Below are positions 1-10,720 of a DNA stretch of 22,094 bases, one piece after another (within the stretch, counting starts at the first letter, position 1; every line of letters starts with the position of its first letter). Origin of the DNA: Emmonsiellopsis sp. PD_33 (taxonomy: Eukaryota > Ascomycota > Eurotiomycetes > Onygenales > Ajellomycetaceae); assembly GCA_032988165.1 (NCBI GenBank), contig JANTQF010000473.1, positions 1-22,094 on the forward strand, written 5' to 3'. The translations under genes and the position numbers were made by a program. The notes under the pieces were generated by a model, which was not told the origin of the DNA, did not search any database, and was given only the letters and a program-made list of their open reading frames with translations.

Positions 1-1552
1 GGTGCGGGGTGGGGGGTGCTATTCTAAGGAATACCTAAGGTATCCACCTCCGGGTATGCGAATTTTTTTGAAGTGTTACTCTCAAGTTTGTGGGATGTTC
101 GCGGAATGCCGATTATTGTCATGCGAACCCTAAGGCCGACCCGACCTGCGTTAAAGAAATGCAGATACGCTCATTGGCGCTATTAGCCATGGTGAACTAA
201 ATGACCACGCTACCGCCAGGAGTTTGGAGACCAAAAATTCTCTCGTTGCCATACGATTTGCGAGCGCCTCAGGCGCACCGGATTACTACATTTCCCACCC
301 TTTCAGAACGCCAAGAAGTAAAAAGAAAACAAGGGGAAAAAGGAAATACATGGGCGTTCGGACGGAGAACATACATTCGGGCATCATCGATCTATACCAA
401 CCATATCCGGCAGGGCGGGAAACATCATAGGACGGAAAATGTACAGACGTCATATTTTTCCCGACAATGAGCAAGAGAATTACAGCTGTTCGCATGTATA
501 AAATCAGTTTTCCGCCCGCCCGAGCTCACCGTCAGCAGCCAAACCCCCAAGTCGTGGCCAGCTTGACGCCCAGTACAACCATGCTGGAATCTGCTGTCTA
601 ACATGGCAATGCACGACTCTTCATACTATACTTGATAACTGATTTCTCTCTCACAATTTAAACAGAAACACCGCCCATGCCCTTTTTGTCCTCCTGACTG
701 CTACTGATATATATATATTCTCTATAAAATTCATCAAAGGAAGTGTGTAGTTCAGGTTACCATGTGGGGCAATTTGGCAGTTCAACTAAGGTTCGGGATT
801 GGCGGCTCAACCTTAAAAAATGGACCCCAGTTGCTAAAAACAGCTAGCGTCATGGTCCGCGAAGTGCTTCTTCGAACCTCAACACAACTTTCTTCTCACC
901 GTCTCAGAAGCAAGAAAAATTAAAGAAAAAACCGGCGGAAAACAAACCACGAAGTCGATGATGATCGTCTTAGAAAAGCGGACGACGACAGTCGGTGTGG
1001 AATCCCATCCCCCTTGTAGCCCCGTCATCCATCCACACGGACTCCGTTGCAGTGACGTGTCATCGTGTCAAATGAGGCTGCAGATTGGGCATTCCTACCG
1101 CGATATGCCCCAGTCTGCAAAGCTTTAACGGGGGCCAGAAAAGCGGTCGGGAAAAGGCCGCGGACAGTTGAAAATCCTTGACCAACATTTTCCCCCGGCG
1201 GATTTCTGTGCCCCTTCTTGTCGCCCTGTCAAGATTTGACACACAATATCGAGATTAAATATCCAAAGCTTGGCTGTGTTGTTCATGAACTCGTGCCGTC
1301 CTCCGCCATGTTGTCCATGACACAATTAATGTGCCCCTCTGCTTTTTGGAACCTTACCTATGCTGTGATTGGTTTGTCTGGCTTCGGACTCTAGGTGGCT
1401 TGCCTCACCTAGGAGCTCGCCTTGCTCAAGGATGCTGCTTCTTATACAACATCAAAAAAGGTCGATAGAACTGTTTGGCATTGTGGATTTTTGAATTAGC
1501 ATCTTTAATTTTGTTCAACCTCAAAAATCCGAACTCCTCTAACCGTGAATCT
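1..1552. other. Intergenic region upstream of the zinc-finger gene
   Basis: I see no supportable gene here. Open frames on both strands are short, lack family resemblance and overlap each other. Two small dyads are visible: ATACCT-A-AGGTAT at 31-43, and CTAGGTG / CACCTAG at 1391-1397 and 1406-1412 (7-bp arms, 8-bp loop). The last few hundred bases should contain the promoter of the zinc-finger gene, but I cannot place a firm TATA box or start site. Confidence 0.5.
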
Positions 1553-3865
1553 ATGGATATCTTGGACATCCACCCCGCCTTTCGCTCCGAAAGGATGATG
1601 GAGATAGAAAGGCAGACAGCGGATTTAAATTCTAGAACATCTTACTACAATATCGATTTCTCCATACGAGAGTTCTCATATATTTGGTCTGCCGGAGGGT
1701 TTGATTTAGAGCCACCTTCAGAGTCTCAAATATCGAGTCGGCCAGCGGAGAGCCTCGATTTCGAATTTGATATACCGGTGAGGGATGCTGGATTATCCGT
1801 GAGCCATTTTCAGCGACTGTTTGAGAACTATAAAACTAATATGAATGTTAGGTTAACACCGTATTACGTGAATCTCCCCAAGAGGGACCAGCAATCAAAT
1901 CTTCCTCTCTAGAATCTGTGCCGGAATGGGACGAAGATCAAGCCCGAATTTCTCCGCGAGAAATTACCTCAAATGTAAGAGCCCTGCTCAAATTCTTCTT
2001 GAAAAAGTAAGGAGCAAACAAATTAATAGATGCTATGTTTAGAGCGCCTTTCATTTTCGCGAAAATTTCGATGAAGATGAATTTGTCTCCTTAGGGAATG
2101 TTGTACCTGCTTCAGCTGTGTCACTAGCAAGCCCTATGGTATTAGATTCTGGTTCTGCAAATTCAAGCCACGCCATTATTGTAGATGCTGGGAGAATTCC
2201 GTCTTGCAAAGAACAGTTTTCGACGTCTCTGCTGCCTATGTAGGTTTTCGTCTTCAATTTGTCTTGTGATATAACATGAAGGTGCTGGGAACTAAACCTG
2301 TTAAACAGGCCCACCCCGGTCTCCGAAAATGAAGGCGGGCCTCATTTTACCAGTGAAAGCAACGGACAACTCAATGAAAAAGCAATTCGGCCGGGATACT
2401 TCGCGCAGAAAGGTAGCCATGTTTTTGATTCTGCAAGAGAAGGCTCAAACTCACCGCCTTCTCTTGCATCCACAAAGAATTCTGTCAGCTCTCGTTTTCT
2501 ATCCCGGGTCAAATCATGGAGAAGCTCGCGGGTCGATGATACCAATTCCAGTCTACGAAGTGTTTCAAAGCCTACCCACGCCAAGGAAAAGTCATTGTCA
2601 ACTCCTGCCAGGGTGTGGTCCTTCAAGGCAAAGAAAGTTCTACGGGCCCTGACACCAAAACGGTACCGCGGCCTCCCACCACGATCCGACTCCCCTGTGC
2701 CCCCGGTGCCGAATATTAGTTTTTCTGCAACCACTCACGGCTCCAGCTATAACGGAACCTTTTCGTCTGAACAAGTTGGCTCAGGCACGACCTCCGCTAC
2801 TTCCAGTGTCTTCACCAAACGATCCGCCAAATTCCAATGCCAGTCGCAATTCCCTTCATCAATCACATATGGTCACCCAAATAAGAGATTGGATGTTAGC
2901 ATCGTTCCAGAAAGCGGTCCCGCCCCATTCCAATGTACTTTTTGCTCGATGCAATGCGAAAACCAGAGGGAATGGGTCCACCATGAGCAGCAGATCCACA
3001 TGTATCGTCAGGACCATTCAGATCAACCCCAGCAAGCGTTAAGGGACGAAGATATCTCCTGGGAATGGCTGGAAGCAAAACGTAACTGGTTCTGGAATTG
3101 CGGGTTCTGCGATTTTCTTCTACAGTCGTGGGACGAACGCCAAAATCACATCGCAGAGCACTTCAAGGAAGGAGTAACAGTGGCATCCTGGAAACCCCTA
3201 CGAACTCCATACCCGTTGGATCAATATACTCTAACTCCGGTTGATGGGTTTCCTGATTGGAACCCTACTTCGTTGCTTGCGAGCCAGCGACCTCGAATAC
3301 AAGATTTTGTTGACAAGTATGCAAATATCCTCCTCTTTCTGTTATCTTCATGAACTAAGAATTCCAAAGGGCTACTGGGCGACGACTCCCATGGTGTCAG
3401 GATTGTAAAATCCCACTCACAGATGGTGACGCTTACGAACTCCACATAAGGGAGTGGCATGACCGACCCGTCGTCTGGCAGTGTCCGAATATCCAAATGT
3501 CCACCACGAAACCGGACTACTTCTTCGATACCTTAGACGAAACCAGCATGGATAACATTTCTATCCAGGATCATCTTATTAACGAAGGTCTGGGTGACAC
3601 CAAGACCTATGACGATTTCTGCCTCTGCTGCGGTGACATTTTCCCCGCCAATCCGCCCAACCCAGAGGAGCGCAGGAAACACTTGGAAGAAACGCATCAC
3701 TTTGATGAAACCGAACGCGGGCCCAAGTTTTTTAGGGAAGAACAGTTCCGGATTCATTTGGCTAATTGCCATAATGTCCGACTAGGGTATGTGGATCATT
3801 TGATGAAGATTTGCTCCCTGAAAGAAGCGCCACCGGCTATGTGGGAGGCCTCGGATTTCGTTTAA
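1553..3865 (+). CDS. C2H2-like zinc-finger protein, function unknown (5 exons, 689 aa)
   Basis: Exons: 1553-1798, 1852-1974, 2043-2239, 2309-3316, 3370-3865. The introns are 53, 68, 69 and 53 nt, all GT..AG, and every phase closes. ATG 1553 is the first methionine of the frame. Residues 1-190 are acidic and polar. About 190-390 is a Ser/Thr-rich, basic, probably disordered stretch. The C-terminal half has zinc-finger spacings: C398-x2-C401-x12-H414-x4-H419; a second C-x2-C-x12-H-x3-H (WNCGFC...HIAEH); a third C-x2-C-x12-H-x4-H that is only completed across the last splice (WCQDC...HIREWH); and a fourth with a longer loop (CLCC...HLEETH). The fingers lack the usual tandem TGEKP linkers, so DNA binding is uncertain. 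I do not recognise a named orthologue. It is convergent with the Hsp70-like gene and is intact. Confidence 0.8.
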
Positions 3866-4389
3866 GGGGAATCGTAGCCCGTGGGTAAATAGAATGGCGG
3901 GATGTACTTTTATTTTATTATGACATGTTGTTCCTTTTCTACATTGCGTCCGGCGGTCATGTTCTTGGTCATATATTTTTCTCTTTTTTAGTTGCTTTAG
4001 AGCTCCGTTTTGTGTCTCTGCCAACAAGTCGATCTGTACATATATTGCCTAATATCCTCAAGTGTCAGGGGTGGGTCTGAATGCTTAGATTACATTCACC
4101 AAAGTTTCCTCTCAGGTTCATAGATAGGACAAATCTATTGCTAATAAAATTCTTAGTAAATTGATTAGTTTTCCATTCCATTCGTCTCTCCGCCAATATC
4201 GATGTAAAGTAACAAATACATGGTTAAAAATCAAATAAATACAGATCTAAAAAGGGCAGGGGAGCCAGACGCGGAATGATTCGCTACTCCAGTAGTTAAT
4301 CCACAAGAAGCTTAGCAAATGGCAAGCAACTCCAAATAATACGACAAACAAAACAGTAAAATTACTAAATAGCCTCTCTAGCACGTCTC
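3866..4389. other. Convergent 3' intergenic region
   Basis: An AT-rich gap between the stop of the zinc-finger gene (+) and the stop of the Hsp70-like gene (-). It should hold both 3' UTRs. An AATAAAA-like motif lies near 4143. I see no gene or RNA here. Confidence 0.5.
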
Positions 4390-6830
4390 TCATTCAGCGC
4401 AGCGTCCGCGATTCCCCGGATTTCTCGGGCCTCGTTCATGCAGTCCTTCCGTATCTGACCTATACTGCCATACCGCCAAAATCTCGTCGCTAAATCCAAC
4501 CCGCACATCCCCAACCCACACTTCGAACTTGACATATGTCGATTGAATAATCAAGCGGACCTCGTACTGAATCACATGGTCGTCTCCGTGTGGCTTCCCC
4601 TTTGCGTGTCCCAAGTCCCACCGCTTCTTTTTCACTGGTTTTGAATATTTTTCGATCGTCTGTGGGCTAGCCCGAGACTCGATATGCCATATTATCTCCG
4701 CATCTCCCCTGTTGATACCCTCGGGAAGACTGTCAGAGTACGCCCGTGACATGGCCACAGAGTCTATCCAAGTTATGCCGCTAGAGCCAGCATTGCCTGG
4801 AAAAACATAAGTGAATTTCTCACTTATAAATTTGCGATGGTTTACAGGATCTCCCCGCTTGAGCAGCCAGTGTATTTGGTCGACAAGATAGTATTTACCG
4901 TCGATTTCGACGCGCTCAGGTCGACGGCGGGAAATGCTAGGAGTAAATTCTTTGTTGTAAAGAATACCATAAGAGAAACGGCTAGAGCGAGTAGATATCA
5001 TCGAGTGTCCGTGTTTCACGTGGTGGATGCGGTCAAGCACCAGGCCTTTGCAGACAGCGAGTTGACTAGGAAGTTGGTTAGTCCAGCATTTCTTTCTTTG
5101 ATTCTTTCTTTCTTGCTTTGATTGGGTTCAGTTGGTTGTTCTCACGGATCATCTGATATCAGAATTCGTTTCCCTTCCCCTCCGCGTCCATATCTTTCGT
5201 GGATGCGTTGCTGTACGTACTCGGAGGAACCAAGACCTCCTGAAATAACAAAATGTGTCTATCAACCGTGTCAAAGACATACGTGGTAACAGAAGACAGA
5301 ACCTAACGTACCACTTTCTCAAGTTCCTCCACGGTTTTTTGTAGTTGGTAGTCGATCAATCCGAAAATACGGTCGATTTGCTGGTTAAACATCCACCGGA
5401 TATCATCGCTAACGATGGTTAGTGTCGAAAATGTATCATAACCCACAGTTCAAACTCACTTGCTGACCATCATCCTTCCACCACTGATGCCTGCTCCCTG
5501 GTGATTACAGTCTTTTGGAATGGACTGAATTCGAAGCATAGTCACTGGTATCTCCGAGTGTACATTGCTAGTAAAACCTTTCTTTATGTCTTGAAATTCT
5601 GCCTTTGTCAAATCATGTGCAATCTCCTTCGCAGACAAACGGTTATCTTTGTTGCTCCAATCAAGCTGCTCTAATCGATCTTCGGTGTTTTTTTGGAAAG
5701 CTTGGTCAATCTGGACAGAACCAACTGGTTCTCCTGTGTACCGTACAAATATGAGCTGCTGTACTTATAGGTAACAGAACTGGCGCAAAACGTACCCTTA
5801 ACGCAGTCAACCTGGCTTAACTCTAGCACTTCTTCTACCAGATCACCCTGCCTTGCAAACTCCTCGATAGAATTGACCTTGACGACAGAGACGTCCTAAA
5901 ATTTTGATCAGCAGGCCACTTTCATGGAGAGAAGGGAAGGGCACTGACTGTCGTCCCTCCTCCGGCGTCACAAACAAGGATGACATCACCCTCTCGAAGG
6001 CGCTCTTCTTCGGACGAGGCTTTGTCCTCTCCGCCGTTTAGTCCAGAAATCAAGCGTTGCTTCTTGAAGTTCTTTGCGGAGTAAACCGCCGCGGCAGCGG
6101 CTTCAGTCGTTTTTATTTCCACCGAGTGAGAAGGGCATGCACCGTACCCTGCAGCCAACACCAGGCTTTTAAATGTGGCAACCATCGATGTTTTGAGCCA
6201 AGTTGTTGGGAAGCTGAAAATGTATTTCACTTTGATCAACGCCCAATCCCGCACCACTTCCTCAGGATTTTCCGTTTTTATATGGCTCACGATATGCTCC
6301 CGAAGAGCCGTCAAAAAGTCGATATACCACACGTGAACATTTTCCCTGAAAAATCCGAGTTCTGGACTAGACTCCAGACCATCGATTAAATCCGGTTCGA
6401 GGTATAGTTTAAAGCAATCAACCACATCCATTCCACGCTCCAAATCGCGAGGCCCAGGGCACTGTAGTCCCCATCCTACAGGCTTCTTGCAGCCTGCGCG
6501 GTACCAGAGCTTCGTAGGGACTTTGTTCACTAGCTCCTCGGGGCCAGGCCACTTCTGTATGGCAATCGGCTGTCTTGAATCGATCGAATAAGCGACCCCT
6601 GTTGAAACATGACGTTGCAATTTAATATACCATCCAGTCACAACATCAACGCATACAGCCTGCCATTCTAGAAAAATCGCAATGGGCAGTGCGCGTGGGA
6701 TATATTATAAAACATTTGCCAAAAATAGAAAAGAAAAGAAAAAGAAACACCCACCTGTGCAAGTTAAACCGAAGTCAATGCCAATGGCGACGGTCTCGCA
6801 AGACTTGATTGAAAATGTTGGAGTTGGCAT
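4390..6830 (-). CDS. HSPA12-like Hsp70-family protein (7 exons, 661 aa)
   Basis: Exons on the minus strand: 6830-6755, 6598-5949, 5895-5796, 5733-5460, 5408-5312, 5258-5146, 5065-4390. All phases close to a 661-residue product. The ATPase-fold signatures are in order: phosphate-1 loop IGIDFGLTCTGVAY (residues 16-29, spanning the first splice), phosphate-2 CDAGGGTTDVSVV (about 235-247, spanning the second splice), GEPVGSVQID, and the adenosine-type motif VISGGLGSS (403-411). The last exon begins at a short PQLAVCKGL stretch typical of the group. Fungal HSPA12-like proteins keep the Hsp70 nucleotide-binding fold but lack a canonical substrate-binding domain and KDEL/EEVD tail. This one ends in a basic, Gly/Arg/Pro-rich tail. 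Its client and role are not known. The splice into exon 2 was chosen at 6598 because it restores TGVAYS; another acceptor lies 69 nt upstream in frame. Confidence 0.88.
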
Positions 6831-7853
6831 ATCCGCTTCGTATAGGAGCTGAAAAACAAAATGGCTCACATCAAAGTTTTTTAAGAATTGAGTACCTCAA
6901 GGCGTAGCATATAGTGCAGGTATTCGGGGAGCAAGCACATTTCATATATTTGAGTTTTTCCTCAAGAATTACTTCCGTCTCGTCATTATGCTGTTCCTCC
7001 CACCAACACATATCCAGACCTCCTACGTCAGGAGCAAATTTTGTACACCGTCGCGTGGGTGACGGGGGTGTACTCAGGCTCATCCAACGCGCTTTGCTGG
7101 AAATTTATTGAGGCCAATGGAGTTTACACAGATGGTCCATTGCAAACCCTGCCATCCCTAGTGGTTCGCCAATGTTGCCAAGTCAGTTGCCTCACGAACT
7201 CTCAATCATGTGCTTGAATGATCCCTGGTTGTGTGTTCATCAACCATTCGATCAAGGACAGTATGAAAACCACCGCGAGGATTCCCAGGTAAAGAAGAGG
7301 GAAACCACGACAATATCACCGTAGCAAGGGTTTCTTGTCAAGGCTCTTCGCGAAAGTTGGAATCCTGCCCAAGCTGGGCGCAAAGGTTGGGCAAGCATGC
7401 AGCGCGCCCCAGATCTGGTCGCAACCAGCATGCCGGGCTGCTTGCATTATTCTTTTCGTATTTTGTTCATGCGACTGATGCGCAAATTCCCAAATGATGC
7501 AAGATGTGCCGAACACAACTGCCACTGAAATGCCACTGAAACCAGGTTTGGGGACAAGTGTTGTTGTCTGCTATCTTGAGGTTCGAAATCGGCAGACGCG
7601 ATTCTGGCTTAGTAAGCCGTCAATATTCTTGGGTTCTAATTGGTCGAGCAAAGCATCAGAAAGTCAACTCCAAACCTTAAACCAACCAATTTGATATCAG
7701 GAATTTTCGTGAGAACCAAGCGACTCCAACGTCCGCTCAGAAGATATCGAAGACCGAGCATATATGAAGGAAGGCGTACAAGGACATAGGAGCGTTACCC
7801 TTTGACGCGTTTCCCACCGAAAATCCCGGATAAGTTCTACGTCATAGACAAAA
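6831..7853. promoter_or_regulatory. Shared divergent promoter region (Hsp70-like / TRM11)
   Basis: About 1 kb separates the divergent start codons at 6830 (-) and 7854 (+). Apart from the possible leader of the Hsp70-like gene it contains only short, unsupported open frames. The promoters of both genes must lie here. No TATA box or heat-shock element stands out clearly by eye. Confidence 0.45.
6849..7083 (-). other. Possible 5' leader of the Hsp70-like gene with an intron and an upstream ORF
   Basis: Upstream of ATG 6830 there is a plausible intron at 6895-6849 (GTACTC...TTTTTCAG, 47 nt) and before it an open frame starting at 7083 (MSLSTPPSPTRR...). If the intron is removed, that frame runs out of phase with the Hsp70 frame, so it would be an overlapping upstream ORF and not an N-terminal extension. 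A splice from a GTAATT site further upstream would join it in phase 0, but would make an unusually long intron for this locus. I cannot decide from sequence alone. Confidence 0.3.
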
Positions 7854-9521
7854 ATGGAGTACCTGATCCGTTTCGCCCAAGCCCACGAGTCGTTTCGGAA
7901 GCCTGAAATCGAGGCTCTTGCAACGCTTGCTGGAGCTAACGTTGAGTTCCTAGTATATGCAGAAAGTGTCAGTCACCCATACGTCATTCGAAAATATACC
8001 AGTTAGTGGTTACTGAACAGTGAACTAATCCTCTGGGCAGTCCCCTTTTGCCATTGTCAGGCTCCAAGACGAAGCCGCTGCAAGGGCAATCATATCCCGG
8101 AGCATCCTTGCAAAGGGCATCTACGAGCTCTGGGGTCAAGGCCAGACCTATGAAGAACTCCATGCTGACATCCAGAAACGGACTGCAAACAAATGGGCCG
8201 ATTACCGGACCCCATCGTTTAAATTCTCCATGGACTCATATGCTGGCAAACGCTCAGCGAAGCAGAAGACTGAGCTCATCCAATCATTTTCCTATATGGA
8301 CTTCAGAGGCCCTATCATAATGAAGGACCCAGATCAGGAGTTCTGCATATTTGAGGAATACACCCGTTCACCAGTGAAAGCAAGTGAACCACGACCCGAA
8401 CCAAATGTGATTTACTTCGGCAGATATATCGCATGCGGTAGCAGAGATGTTATTGATAAGTACGACTTGAAAAAACGAAATTATATTAGCACCACATCGA
8501 TGGATGCCGAATTGACTCTGATCACGGCAAACATGGCTCTGGCAGCGCCAGGGAAGGTGTTCTTCGACCCCTTTGTGGGGACGGGGAGCTTCTGTGTTGC
8601 CATGGCGCATTTTGGCACACATACACTAGGCTCTGATATCGATGGACGCAGCTTCAGCGGTAAGGAGAGAAAGAAGGGCAAATCGATAGGCCTCGTCTCA
8701 AACCTGGAACAATACGGGATACAGCAATATTACTTAGACGCTTTCATTTCGGACCTAACGAATACGCCTATAAGAAACGCTCCGTTTCTTGATGGAATTA
8801 TCTGCGATCCTCCATACGGTGTCCGGGAAGGATTGAAGGTCCTTGGGAGTCGAGATGGTAAAAAGCGGGAGCCAGTTATTCTAAACGGGGTTCCGAGCCA
8901 TTAGTAAGCCCCTCGCGTTTCCCGTTTCTTTATATTTTCCCGATGCTGATTATCTCAATGCGCAGTGCTGAGGGGTTCATCGCGCCCAAAAAGCCATACA
9001 GTTTCGATGCAATGCTCGATGATATTCTCGACTTTGCCGCGCGCTCCCTCGTGGTAAATGGAAGAATTTCCATGTGGATGCCCACTGCCAATGAAGATGA
9101 TGTAGAGCTTGAGATCCCAAGTAATCCGTATTTGGAACTGCTTAACGTCTGCGTGCAACCTTTTAATCAATGTGAGTTGTTAATTTATTTTCCCCCATCA
9201 CTACCCCTGTTCTTTTTTTCCTACCCTTACAGCTTCTCTTAAAAATGCGTCTGACATCTTTTCAAGGGTCTCGCCGTCTCCTTACCTACCGTCGGCTTCC
9301 GGAAGACGAAGTTTCGACAACCGAGCCCCGACGAAAAAGAGAAGAGATCAGTGGCGTGAATGCAGATGATCTAAATGCTTTTCGGAGAAAGGTACGAATT
9401 TTTACACTTCTACCCCGTCGGTTATATTACCGTGGCATATATCTAACAACAACCGCAACAGTACTTTACAAAGTCCAAATCGCCAAAAGGAAGTCCAGAC
9501 AGCATACCAGCAGCCCCATAA
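7854..9521 (+). CDS. TRM11: tRNA (guanine(10)-N2)-methyltransferase catalytic subunit Trm11 (5 exons, 455 aa)
   Basis: Exons: 7854-7967, 8041-8903, 8966-9171, 9267-9391, 9462-9521; all phases close. The N-terminal part (MEYLIRFAQAHESFRKPE) matches the THUMP-like start of the family. SAM-binding motif DPFVGTGSF lies at residues 214-222 and the catalytic D/N-PPY motif DPPYG at 294-298, both in exon 2. The C-terminal SRRLLTYRRL and FRRKYFTKS motifs are only restored by the last two splices: TGG is rebuilt across 9171/9267. Trm11 with the partner Trm112 makes m2G10 in a subset of cytoplasmic tRNAs from S-adenosylmethionine. The length is close to the yeast enzyme. The gene diverges from the Hsp70-like gene and converges on the HIT gene. 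It is intact. Confidence 0.93.
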
Positions 9522-9817
9522 CGAAATCAACGTCCCATAATCTTGACAGTTTGTCTATTGTTTATGACAGTATGATATCACATGCCTCTCTATATATTAG
9601 TTTATCCAAAAGGCAATTTTATCAAAATATCACATATCAAACGAAAAAGAAAAACGACCCCGCGCAAAAGGATATATCTCGCGAAGAAGAAAGAAATACC
9701 AACCGACATACCCTAACAAAGACCCGCCGGCAAATGTTCAGCAAGCCAAAGAAAAGAAAAAGAAAAAGAAAGAAAGTATCACAGTTAAAATACCACACCC
9801 ATCCTCGTCATCGAACC
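9522..9817. other. Convergent 3' intergenic region with A-rich simple repeat
   Basis: Short gap between the TRM11 stop and the HIT-gene stop. It contains a purine-rich (AAGAAA)-type run at about 9748-9776 and is otherwise unremarkable. It should hold both 3' UTRs. Confidence 0.5.
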
Positions 9818-10662
9818 TCACAACCTCTCCAACCCCCTCTTCGCCCCCTCCACCACCCCGTCAAGATCCAAATCAACCCCTTCCACCTCTCTTACCCTCA
9901 AGACCTCCTTCGCCAACTCCGCCCTCAGCAACGCAACCGTCTCCGCCGCCTCGTCATCATCCAGCTCGTCACGCTGGCCACGACCAAACATCATCCAGCC
10001 TCCCTTTGCAGGCGTGTTCGTATCCAAGGGTGGGCGGGGGACGATGTGGAAGTGCACATGGGGAACTGTTTGGGATGCCCGGGCGCCTGAAAAAGGAAGT
10101 GGGAGGGGCATGTGAGAAATGAAATTTGGATTTGCATATATTAAAGAGAAATGATTTTTTTCTTATTAAGGAGAGAGAGAGAAAAAACAAAAAGAAAAAA
10201 AACTTACCGTTATTTTGCACGACATTCCACTGCTGTGGATCTTCACCCCTGCCATCTAGTTCCGTGCCCAAGATCGTCTTAGCCACCACCCTCGAGAGGA
10301 TCGGGAGCCATTTACCCAGCTAAATAATTCATGTTTTACCCTTTATCAGTCTCGCGCTATCACCACACCACAGGAGAAGAAGAAATGAGAAGAGAACATA
10401 CCTCCCCCCCAACCCCAACCCCCACATTCCCCAACTTCTCATAATGGCCCCGAGCAATAACCAGCAAATGGCCTCTGGTCAACGGCATAATGTCCAGAAA
10501 CGCCAGGACATGTTTTGTCGATAGAACGAGATGTGCTTGCGGTTGAGTGCCGTCGTTGCTGTTTGATGGGGCGGGCAGATCCGGTCGTGAGGGGGGCGAG
10601 GGGGGATGTGCGGAGGCGATGGCGCAGAAGGGACAGCGTGGGTGGGTAGGTAGGATGGACAT
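9818..10662 (-). CDS. HIT-family (histidine triad) nucleotide hydrolase, HINT-like (3 exons, 213 aa)
   Basis: Exons on the minus strand: 10662-10402, 10319-10208, 10086-9818; the introns are 82 and 121 nt and all phases close. The N-terminus carries CPFCAIAS, a C-x2-C motif common in HINT-type proteins. Next come STKHVLAFLDIMPLTRGHLLVIARGHYEKL (residues are in the family order; a Pro/Ser-rich insert sits between CPFC and STKH) and WNVVQNNGARASQTVPHVHFHIVP. The catalytic triad H134-V-H136-F-H138 is complete and follows directly after the last splice. HINT-type enzymes hydrolyse adenosine phosphoramidates and related nucleotides, using the middle histidine as nucleophile. The C-terminal 60 residues are an acidic/basic helical extension. 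The nearest yeast counterpart by motif is Hnt1, but orthology is inferred. Confidence 0.88.
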
Positions 10663-10702
10663 GGTGATGGATGAGGGGGTGGTGTGCTAGTTGATAGACG
10701 TG

Positions 10703-10720
10703 TTTTATATATTTATATAG
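10703..10720 (-). promoter_or_regulatory. TATA-like element of the HIT-family gene
   Basis: On the minus strand the sequence reads CTATATAAATATATAAA, about 40 nt before the ATG at 10662. Position and composition fit a TATA box for this gene. No other start signal was seen. Confidence 0.4.

Noticed and set aside
764..805. tRNA-like GGTTCGGGATT box
   Set aside because: No matching box A, acceptor stem or cloverleaf could be formed around it.
1475..1552. Upstream extension of the zinc-finger protein
   Set aside because: The frame is open here but contains no ATG before 1553, so 1553 was taken as the start.
7316..7525. Minus-strand frame of 69 codons between the Hsp70-like gene and TRM11
   Set aside because: Short, no family pattern and no splice partners; it lies in the shared promoter region.
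9245..10090. Long plus-strand open frame of 281 codons
   Set aside because: Its first part is Trm11 exon 4 read through the following intron; the rest is antisense to the HIT gene and low-complexity Arg/Pro/Leu. Splicing at 9391/9462 gives the proper Trm11 C-terminus.
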